A stretch of 64,000 nucleotides of DNA, taken from Poecilobothrus nobilitatus. Lineage: Eukaryota; Arthropoda; Insecta; Diptera; Dolichopodidae. The notes beneath the pieces were generated by a model, which searched no databases, was not told the DNA's origin, and was given only the letters and a program-made list of their open reading frames with translations. The stretch is taken from contig OX352772.1 in the NCBI GenBank assembly GCA_947095535.1, positions 317,202,018 to 317,266,017 on the forward strand. The letters are read 5' to 3'. The position numbers were made by a program, and so were the translations under genes. The stretch's first letter is position 1, and each line of letters opens with the position of its first letter. Positions 54,597 to 64,000 of this stretch are shown in pieces.

Positions 54597-57500
54597 TAAA
54601 AATGAGGAAGAATACAGTTGCCTTTGTCAACTCTTACGAACCGTTAGTATGTTCACAGCCTGTCCCACTGCTTATAATATTATTTTTTAATTTTTTAGTA
54701 TTTTAAAATAATTTGGGTGAATTTTATAATTTCTAGAACTATGGGTTGTACATATATTCAAACTATATGTTTACACATTCTTCAAAAGCAGATTCTGACC
54801 TTCCACATAACGATTATCAATCCAAAACTTTTTCAAATATGCTATAGTATCATTTAATACTTAGCGGCAAATTTATAATAATTTTATACTATACATATGT
54901 ATTATATATCATCAGTGACATATACGATATGTAAATAAACATGAGTTATATAAGTATGTATACTAATATCATATAAATATAAATTCTTCAAGCAACCGTT
55001 ATATTTTTTATTTATTTATTTTTTTTTTAAATTTAGAAAAATTAAGTCACTTTCGTTAATTTTAAGGCAACCCTATATTATTAAGAAAAGTTGTTGATAG
55101 AAAAAAAATAAATGTTGGAGCTTTAATTTTTATATATTACTTCAAAAAAATTTGGACAGGTGTTCAAGTTAAAGGTCCTTAAAAATAAGGAATTTGTTAG
55201 TTTTTAACCCCATACAGTTCCGAAACGGGGGGCGATACAAAAATATTTTCTGAAATGACTCACTTATTTTCAAAGACCTAACTTCTCTCAAAATTTAAAG
55301 TTCCTAACTTAAACCGTTTGGAAGATAGAAGGAATCAAGAATTTTACAAAATTTGGGTTTCGCATAACAGTAAAGTGTATATTTATTGTATATATATTTT
55401 TAAAGCTAATAAAAGCAGTAATCGTTCGGCGTTTTCAAATTGAAGATATACCTTATACAACTTGTGTTATAACAATTTAAATATCGAGTTTTTCAAATTT
55501 TGGGGAGCTGTAGCTCCGTAACAGGTGGAGTTACAGAAAAAAGTTGTTAATAATAAAATTAATATTTTTATGATATAAAACAGCAGGTAAAATTTCATGG
55601 CTCTATTTCAAAAAAATGCGGGGATCTAAAAGTTAGGTATTCGAGAGCTACTCGAAATTTTGGTCGGATTTCAACCAAAAAAAATAGGAAACCTACAAAT
55701 TGTTGTAAGAATATTTTGTGTTAATTTCAAGACTCTAGCTTTCTTAATTTTTGAGTTATCTTGCTAAAGGACAGACGGACGGACAAAGCTTAATCGACTT
55801 AGAATTTGATTCTGATCCGATCCATACCTTTGAAGGTATATCTAGCTAGCTTATTTCGAACTGTTACAAACGGAGGAGCAATTTTAATATATCCGATTCT
55901 TATCGATCGGGTACAATAAATATATAATAATAATTACGTAGTTTATCTTAAATTATTTATCTATTCTCGCAAAAAAGTTGATTCATTTACATACTATAAT
56001 TATAAAATAGTATTGCCGAGATATTAGAAAAATAGATTTCATTGAAAAAAATTTAAAAAAAAAAAACCTTTGAAATCTCTTAGTTAAAAAAAGTTTATAA
56101 GCTTAAATTGCATATAATTTTCAATCAACTGAGTTCATATACCAAAAATAAACGTATATTAACAAAAAACATATCTTCGAATTAATTCTTTTAAAAGATT
56201 AAAAATTATATCGGAAAATTCAATATAGATTAATTCTCTCTATTTTAAAGCTAATAATACATATTTATCAATTACTTTAATTTCATATTTGACTAATAGT
56301 TTAAACATCGGTTATATTTTTTACTTTGTCCGATCTTTTTCAAACTATACCTGAGAAATACCTTAAATGACGTGATTAAATGTTAGCACCATTTTGGAAA
56401 GAGTAAAAGAAAGGGAAACTAATGACGTCATAAAAAATGTATCGTTATATCGAAATTTTTTTTTATTTTAATAAAAACCACAATTTTCTTCTTCTTAAAC
56501 ACCCTTCACCGAAACCGTTAAATATGTTGTAACATTATGAACATTTAAAAAAGAAATTTTCAGGACTTTTGTTTAAAACTTGTCAGAAGTGCCTAGTTTC
56601 ACAAATATAATTGGTTCTATTTTTCAAAAGGCTTTGTGAAACCCTTAATATTCCTATCGCTTAGCCGAACTTAGTAAAATATATCCATAGTTGTATCTAC
56701 TAATTTAATATTCTTCTTTAGTAAATTTTATATGTGGGTAAAAAAACAAAACTAACATGAAAATTAACAATTTACCTATTAATAATTTGAAACTCAATTT
56801 GGCTAAAATTGTCTTAGCATTAAATTAGCACTTAAAATTTTATTAAACTAACCTATTTTTTTATAAAAATTAATTTTTTTCATATTCATAAACTTTTTCA
56901 TACAAAATAAATTTCAAATAACTTTAATTTCTACAATCCATAAATGAAATGCAAATGATACAACATTCGATTATTTTTGTTTTGATTTTAATCGCATTTC
57001 ATTCATAAAACATTTCACTTTTGTGGTTGATTATTATTATTATTCAACAAAAGAAACAAAGAACACACAATTTATTAATTATTGTTCAATATTTTTTTGT
57101 TGTCAGTTAATAAAAAAAAAATTGAATTTAAAATTATAACTTCCCCTTAACAAAATTTATAAATAACTAAATATTGATTTTATGTTTTTTTTTTATTTTT
57201 TTTTGTTACCACAATAAAAATGATTCAGCAAAATTATATTCCCCTATTAATTGTTCATAGTTTGATATTTTATACCTCATTAATCACTTAAAAGGTGACT
57301 GACATAAAAAAGTGAATAATTACTCATAAGTTAAACTTACAAAAGAACGTTGAGAATATGGAAATTGTGATTCCCATAATAACGAGGAAGAATGTAGAGT
57401 TGATTGTGTTAACTATTGGATATCCGCATAAAATTTCCATAAAATTTAATCATCTTTTAGAAAATTAGGTACTGACAGCTACTCCCTCCCCCACGCAAAA

Positions 57501-59660
57501 CTAACTAAATTTTATAGAAATTCTTGACATTAAACTTTTTATTTTACATATTTTACAAAATTTCAGATGTCTAATTTTTTAAATCAAGATATGAGTAAAT
57601 AACAATCGCAACTACTAGAACCTGTTACGTTAGAATAACCAAATTTTGGCAAAGTCTTTAAATTAAGTTATAAAATGTAACTTCTGATAAAATGTTTAAT
57701 AAAATGTTAAATAACCAGCTTATGACAGGTAAAAGCGAACATGCCGCCCTAAACCAAAATTAAATATCTTGCTTAATTAAACACTTAATTATGCTCACAT
57801 GAAAAAAAAAGTTGCATGACAGATACTTGAAGCCGTCGCTCGGACTTGTTCAATTTCAATAGCGAAACTGGTATTTATATAAAAATGAAATAATAAAAAT
57901 TTCAGAATCATCATTTCAATATATTTTGAGTTTCCAAACGAACGGACAAAAGCATTTAGTTAAATCGACTCAGAATTTGATCTTTAGCAAGTATATATAC
58001 ATATATTTTTGCATAACTATCTCGTTTCTTTGAAGATGCCACAAAAGTAATAGGAAATTTATTAGACTCTTCATTTTATAGTTATACCCGTACGATAGGA
58101 TCGGGTATAATAAAATTACTCCTCCGTTTGTAACACCTCGAAATAAGCGAGCTAGATATACCTCCAAAGGTATGGATCGGATCAGAAAAAAATTCTAAGA
58201 CTTTTGAGCCATGTCCGTCCGTCCGTCCGTCAGCACGCTAACTCAAAAACTAAGAAAGCTAGAATCTTGAAATTTACACAAAATATTTTGGGAGTAATTT
58301 GTAGGTTCGCCATTTTTTTTGGTTGAGTTTGGACCAAGCCTTAGGGTAGCTCTCGAACACCTAACTTTTAGATCCCCACATTTTTTTGCAATAGAGCTAT
58401 GAAATTTTAACTACTGATAGATCTCACAAAAATATTAATTTTATTTTTAATAACTTTTTTTTGTAGCCCCACCCGTTACGGAGCTACAGCTCCCCAAAGG
58501 TTCAAAAAAGCTCTATATTTAAATTGTTATAGCACAAGTTGTATAAGGTATATCTTCATTTTGAAAACGTCAAACAATTACTACTTTTATTAGATTTAAA
58601 AGTATATATACAATAAATATATATTTGTGGCATACGGTGTCTTAATTTACCGTTATGCGAAACTAAAATTTTGCAAAATCCTTTAACCCTTCTATCTTCT
58701 AAACGGTTTAAGTTGGAAACTTGAAATTTTGACAGAAGTTAGATCTTTGCAAATAAGTATGAGTCATTTCAGAAATTTTTTTTGTATCACCCCCCGTTTA
58801 GGAGCTGTAAGGGGTCAAAAACTGAAAATTTCCTATTTTTAAACACCTGTAACTTGAACACCTGTTAGAATTTTTTTGAAGTAATACACAAAAATTAAAG
58901 CTTCAACATCATACTCGTATTTCTGTTAGCAACTTTTTTTAATAATATAGGGTTACTTTATAATTGACGAAAGTGTTACTTGATTTTTTCAAATTTTCTA
59001 ACAAATTTCTTTAAAACGAATTTTTTGCATTTGTTTTATTCGATAATTTGAAATTGTTGAGGATATAATGCGTAGTACATAAAAATGTAAATAAATATAC
59101 AACATAACGGTTGCTTGAAAAATTTTTATTTATATGATATTGATATTCATACATACTTATATAATATCATGTTTATTTACATATCGTATATGTCACTAGT
59201 AAATGAATGATAAGAGTATATATGTATATTATATAGCTCCGTATTTACATACATATATGTATTTTATTGTACTTATAAGAAATTATTCTGTCAATGGAAT
59301 ATTTAAATATAATATAATATAATATTTAAAATTATATTTACTATTTTGTACTAAGTAAATTTAATATACATTTACCGCTTAGTATTAAATGGTACTATAG
59401 AATATTTGAAAAAGTTTTGGATTGATAATCGTTATGTGAAAGGTTAGAATCTGCTTTTGAAGAATGTACATATAAACATATAGTTTGAATATATGTACAA
59501 CCCATAGTTCTAGAAATTATAAAATTCACCCAAATTATTTTAAAATACTAAAATATTAAAAAAATAATATTGTAAGCAGAGTGACAGGCTGTTAACATAC
59601 TAACGGTTCGTACGGGTATCTAAGAGTTGACAAAGTCAACTGTATTCTTCCTCGTTTTTA
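54597..59660. mobile_element. 5-kb element with long inverted arms (fold-back-like)
   Basis: The left arm, about 54597-55918, is repeated in reverse as the right arm, about 58083-59660, with high similarity and some indels. The outer ends are TAAAAATGAGGAAGAATACAG and its reverse complement (one mismatch). The 2.2-kb centre has no gene that I can support. I could not see a convincing target duplication. Scraps of the arm ends occur at 3430-3860 and 4195-4265, so it is a family. It is probably a non-autonomous DNA element; class unknown. Confidence 0.7.
55919..58082. other. Central part of the inverted-arm element
   Basis: AT-rich, without open frames of note. A GAGGAAGAATGTAGAGTTGA phrase near 57384 resembles the element terminus and may show that another copy was inserted within it. 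Confidence 0.45.
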
Positions 59661-60415
59661 GTTGGTGTTCGTTCGAAAAATTTTTATACACATTTTTTTT
59701 TTTTATCTGAAAACGTCAAACTGCAAGGAATTTATTAAATTTTATAAATCTAAATAAATAGAAATTTGTGTTTTACAATTTCAAATTTATTTAGCAAGAT
59801 TTTGTACCATGAATATTTAAGCTTTAAGTTTAATGCTTTCAACAGTTTAGTTTAACACAAATGGTTAAAGCTAGAAACAAGTTAAAGATTATGGTTATGA
59901 TTACTATATTTCTAAATAACGAAAAGAAATTCAGACCTGGAAACAAATTTTTACATCTGTTTTGTGTCTACAATCTCGTATAGAGAAGTCATAGAAAATA
60001 AAAATTTACAATTCTCCCACACCTTCATCATTGTACTCTATGGAAGTCTTTTAAAAAAGAAATGCAAAACATTATGGGTTTTTAAAATGTAAAACGATTT
60101 ACAACTTTACTCAAAAAACAACTTTGAAAAATTTTGAATTTGGGTTGCGTATTTTGAGATACGAATACTAAGTATCTCAAAAATTCGTTTTATCAAAATC
60201 TCGTTTCTTAAAATCTGTTTTTTTTTGCTTTTTTTATTTTATTTTTTATTTTTAGCACAATTTAACAAGAAAGATTTGGATATCAGAGCTCTTATATTTA
60301 AACTCTAAAATACCTTCCTAATTTTTTTTCATACATTTTGGAGTAGTGGCGAAATTTTAAAACAGATTTTGGCGGCTGGCGTCCCCCAAACCCCCGCTAA
60401 ACAATTATTGGAACT
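59661..60415. other. Intergenic region, no gene seen
   Basis: It contains text related by inversion to about 61190-61310 (AGATTTTGATAAAACGA and the reverse TCGTTTTATCAAAATCT types, near 60185 and 61270). The two sides flank the minisatellite and tRNA-like sequence, so they may be ends of one compound element. Confidence 0.4.
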
Positions 60416-60419
60416 CGGC

Positions 60420-60560
60420 TTTTGAATTCAACTCTAAAATCCTCATGATTCAGAATATCACATATACTTATATATAAATATTATGGAAAAGAATCAATCC
60501 TGATTTTGAACCCAATTCTAAAATTCCTACTAATTCACAATCTTGCATATTTTTTTTTCC
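60420..60560. repeat. Minisatellite monomers
   Basis: Two degenerate units of the 80-bp family described at 52530-52790. Confidence 0.55.
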
Positions 60561-60884
60561 TTGCCACTCCTATCTATCTGGGCGTCTACTCCTACCTATC
60601 CTACCTGTCTATTTGGGCATCCACTAAAAGTCATTTATTACTCCTATTTTGACTAAGCTTCAGTTTCGTCAATAATTAATTTCACTAAGCCGTTGATTAC
60701 TAGGCTGTAGTTATTGTAGAAGAAAGACGTTTCTTTTTTATTTCTACGCCATCTATTATCTTTTACAAGAATTATGGTTTATTTTTTTTTTTATTATATA
60801 GCTATTACAATATGATATTAATTATAATTTGTAGGACATAATATATACTTATTTTGAATTTATATTATTTTTTAATAACCTATG

Positions 60885-60953
60885 TGACCCGGGGTTTGAA
60901 CCCGAGACCTTTCGTATGAAAGGCCGGTGTCTTAACAACTATACCATTGGCTG
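60885..60953 (-). other. tRNA-like sequence (decayed tRNA or SINE head)
   Basis: On the minus strand a tRNA box A (TGGTATAGTTGTTAAGACA) is followed by a box B within a perfect T arm (TCGGG, loop TTCAAAC, CCCGG). The middle can form a CCTTT/AAAGG stem, but with a six-base loop, and no acceptor stem pairs with GTCACAT at the 3' end. It is therefore not a normal tRNA gene; a decayed tRNA or a tRNA-derived SINE is likelier. Confidence 0.5.
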
Positions 60954-61009
60954 GATATACATATATACACTATACCAATCTTACACATACATATATATAA
61001 ATATTTTAG

Positions 61010-61140
61010 AAAAAGAGAATAATATGATTTTAAATCCAACTCTAAAATCCATCCTAATTAAGAATCCCACGTACACATATAAATATTCTGGAAAAAGCGT
61101 AAAACTCTGATTTTGAATCCAATTCAACAATCCCTTCTAT
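61010..61140. repeat. Minisatellite monomers
   Basis: Two further degenerate units of the 80-bp family, adjacent to the tRNA-like sequence. Confidence 0.55.
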
Positions 61141-61796
61141 AATTTGTCGATAAAAATTAAAAATTACAATTTCTTACTTTTTCTGTATTTTCTAAACAAA
61201 AAACAGATTTACCAAGATTTTGAACAAACTAATTTTCAAAAACCGATATTTTAAGAAACGAAATTTTAAAACAGATTTTGATAAAACGAGTTTTTGAAAT
61301 ACGATACGAATTTTAATAGCGCTCCATTTGAATTTTATAACACAATTTATATTTATTTTTGCTTTTCAAAACGTTTTCTCCACAAACTGCATTTTTGCCT
61401 TAAAGCTTGCTTCTTCAAAAGATCTCAGTATTGTACCTATACCTTGTTTTTTTTTAATTCAATAAAAAGTAATAAAAAGAGAAGAGAACAAGGAGGTTTT
61501 TCTAAACACTATAAATTTAGAGTATTTTGTCTGTTTAGTTTTGTTTCTTCTTCTTTTCATCGTAAGTCTAAAGAGCATATATGAAAATCTTAAAAGTATT
61601 TCGTTATTCGTTTGTGAGTTTCATTGTGATATTATATAAAAATTTATATTTAAATAAAAAACGTCTTTGAATTAACTTGTAAAAAATTTTTATTTTAACA
61701 TTAATTAAATATTTGCAAAATATATTTTTAATTAATAAATAAATATTTATTTATTATTAATAATAAGTATTATATCTTATATTATTTTTAATAGAA

Positions 61797-62031
61797 TGTA
61801 TTGGCTTTGTGTTGTTGCTGCAACATTAGCTGTTGATTGAGCTACTTCAACTGTTTGAATTGTAGCATCACTGATCACGTACTCTTTCACCCAATCTTTC
61901 CTGTAATTTGAGATAAATAATGGAATATCGAATAATTTCAAATTAAAAAAAAATCATTATTTACAACTGATTTGAAAGCGTTCTTCCACCAGCCGGTTTG
62001 TGGCTGTCCGAAAACTTTTTAGAAACTAATT
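61797..62031 (-). pseudogene. Decayed cecropin copy (locus 20)
   Basis: On the minus strand exon 1 remains at about 61965-62031: GQPQTGWWKNAFKSV-like coding is readable, but most of the signal peptide is deleted (the AAAGTTTT of KVF joins directly to CGGACAG of GQ) and the ATG is gone. The intron is 61901-61964. Exon 2 (about 61800-61900) starts ERLGERVRD, then has a 7-bp insertion (CAGTGAT, an apparent local duplication of GTGAT) that shifts the frame; the rest aligns with [17 protein letters not shown] but ends without the Gly-stop. It is a dead gene at the edge of the array. Confidence 0.88.
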
Positions 62032-63250
62032 GTTTTCTTTTAATTAAATAAAAAAAAAAATAAATATATTATAGGTTTAAGCAAGCTCTGCAATATCTCA
62101 ATTTTTTGCAATTTGATATTTCAATTTACCATTATATTAAACGATCATTTTAATTAGAACCTTAAAATTTTGGGAGGAGGAAGACTCTTTGCATAATTAG
62201 TAAAAATTACCTGAAAAAAATTTTTTTTAAAGCTTCTCCCGCTTAAGATCTAATAGTCAATAATACAATTTCAGTATTTTTATACACCACCACCTGTGCA
62301 CCCCAGTGCAACTTTTTGATATGTAAAACTTAAAAATTAAATTAAAAGCTCCAATATTATATTTGTACATGTAACGATTTTTCTTAATTATATTTAGTTT
62401 CCGTTGAAATTGAAAAGTGTCTCTTGTTACACCTGCATGAACATATGCTCAAAGGAATAATAAATTGGCCATTTCGTTTGTGACACCTTAAAGGAACCGA
62501 GCTAAATAAAGACTCAAGTGTATGGATTTGGAATGCATATGTATCTTAACTACAGGTTTTACGAAGGGATTGATGCGATAAAGAGGTTAGAGCACTATCA
62601 CTGTACCTGTCCTAGTCTGTCTAGAAAAAAAGCGGAAATATCTGGGTAGTTTCTTTTCCAAGATTTAGGTAAACTCAAAATCCTACAACAAAAATTTGAA
62701 ACGGATTACAAGCATTTTAATTAAATTCGACAGTTCTTTAATTAAAATTATCTATAAACATTTTAGTAGAATTCTTAATACGATTATGAATGATTGAAAA
62801 TTGTCTAATATTAAAAATTTAATACTATAACGAAGTGTACATTACAAATAATTTAAAACTATTTTTATGGCACCACAACATTTATTTAATTTAATTCGTA
62901 TTCAATACCACGATGCCTCTCTATTCACGGTATGAATAAAAGTGAATTGAATATAATTCTAACAATATTAATAATTATTTGTTAAAATACAAAAATACAA
63001 CATATATTTATTCCTGAAAAAAATTTATCTATTTATCTATTTGTAGAAAGAAATCTATGATGGTTACACAAGTAACACTTTATAGCATTAGTTTTAAGCT
63101 CTTTTATTTCTCTTTTAGTTAAGTTTTAAGTTATAAAGAAAAACATATAAAATCGTTGGCTTTTGTAATTGTACATTTATAATGCTTCTGACAAATTTTC
63201 ATTAGATTTAGCACGTTTCAATGTGATAACTTCTATATAATAATTTGGGT
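62032..63250. other. Intergenic region with repeat scraps
   Basis: About 62440-62560 contains the repeat phrase with TTTGTGACACCTTAAAGGA, also found near 3848 and 1745. No gene is seen. Confidence 0.45.
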
Positions 63251-63254
63251 GTGG

Positions 63255-63400
63255 GTCAATTTTTTGAAAAACAAAATATCGAATTAAAAATGTTGAAAAA
63301 CAAAATATTGCAAAAAAAAAAATTTTGAAAAAAAATATCGAATATAGCGAGAAATGTTGAAAAATAAAATATCGAAAAAAAAAAATGTTAAAAAAAAATA
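63255..63400. repeat. Low-complexity tandem repeat, about 30-40 bp units
   Basis: Four to five irregular units containing TTGAAAAACAAAATATCGAA. A 79-codon Phe-rich frame on the minus strand is made of this repeat. Confidence 0.65.
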
Positions 63401-63539
63401 CTAAAATAAAACTCATAAGTAGATTTAAAATAATTTTTTTTTTAATTTTATTTACATCTCCTAATGCACAGTGTCACATAAAAATATATATAAATCACAT
63501 AAAAAATAATATAAATATATAAAAATATATTTTAAGCTA

Positions 63540-63870
63540 ACTCTAAAATCCTTCCTAATTCAAAATTTCAGATATATCTATATAAATATTCTGAAAAAAA
63601 GCGTATAACCCAGTTTTTGAATCCAACTATAAAAATCCTTCTAATTCAGAATCCTACATACGGGTATATATAAATATTCTGGAAAAGGCAAATAACCCTG
63701 ATTTTGTATCCAACTCTAAAGTCTCTCCTAATTCAGAATCTTGCATATATACTTGTATAAATATTCTGTAAAAAAGGAATAAATACCCTGTAATATTTTG
63801 AATCTAACTCTTAAACTCCTTCAACATTATACACATGTATAAATATTCTAGAAAAAGGGAATAAATACCC
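63540..63870. repeat. Minisatellite array, about 80-bp units
   Basis: Four units of the dispersed family (AACTCTAAAATCC, TAATTCAGAATC, TATAAATATTCTG). The last two carry an added AATAAATACCCTGTAATATT segment, a local expansion. Confidence 0.6.
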
Positions 63871-64000
63871 TGTAATATTTTGATTGGCTTATTTTGACTC
63901 TTTTGATTGGCTTATTATTGATTAACTCTTAAACTCCTTCTAACTATTTTTATTACATATACATTTCAACAACAAAGCACTTATATAACAGTGGGAGTTG

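Noticed and set aside
63177..63416. A 79-codon minus-strand frame.
   Set aside because: It consists of the low-complexity TTGAAAAACAAAATATCG repeat.
1..64000. CRISPR arrays, bacterial operons, ribosome binding sites, rRNA.
   Set aside because: Introns, TATA/TCAGT promoters and insect transposons mark this as animal nuclear DNA. The repeats found are transposons or minisatellites without CRISPR-like spacing.

Overview
The window is AT-rich insect nuclear DNA, almost certainly from a true fly (Diptera). The evidence is a family of two-exon genes for short secreted cecropin peptides, with TATA boxes, arthropod-type TCAGT initiators, NF-kappaB-like sites and GATA motifs upstream. The species cannot be fixed from sequence alone. 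There is no sign of bacterial or phage organisation.

The whole window is one expanded cecropin locus. I count 20 loci: 16 intact canonical genes, one strongly diverged paralogue (49568-49847, minus) and three broken copies (4437-4701 plus; 9325-9503 minus, without an intron; 61797-62031 minus). Every intact gene has the same plan: exon 1 (99 nt) encodes the signal peptide plus the first ten mature residues, a phase-0 intron of 76-137 bp follows, and exon 2 (93 nt) encodes the helical remainder ending in Gly, the usual C-terminal amidation donor. Eleven genes encode an identical mature peptide and two more differ by one conservative K/R change, while promoters and introns have diverged.

Layout. 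1-11.4 kb: single plus-strand genes (2252, 7648, 11127) mixed with two pseudogenes. 14.4-40.7 kb: six head-to-head (minus/plus) gene pairs, each sharing a spacer of about 1.5 kb between start codons (3.3 kb in the last pair, which received a hAT transposon). Plus members carry an upstream GGGATTCCCT-type kappaB site; minus members carry a GGGGAAAAAC-type site. Pairs 1 and 2 (14.4-20 kb) recur as pairs 3 and 4 (23.8-29.3 kb) at an offset of 9312 bp, and about 4 kb of this is nearly identical. 40.8-64 kb: a solitary gene (47349), the diverged paralogue, a decayed copy and many repeats.

Mobile and repeated DNA: a decayed Tc1/mariner element inside the array; two hAT elements with 8-bp target duplications; a 5-kb element with long inverted arms; a 1946-bp direct tandem duplication; tRNA-derived SINE heads; a dispersed minisatellite of about 80 bp; and a repeat family marked by GGAC/GTCC runs.

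Taken together, the locus reads as an immune-inducible dosage array: many copies of one secreted antimicrobial peptide under Rel/GATA control, kept uniform by duplication and conversion, with pseudogenes and a diverging paralogue mainly outside the paired core.
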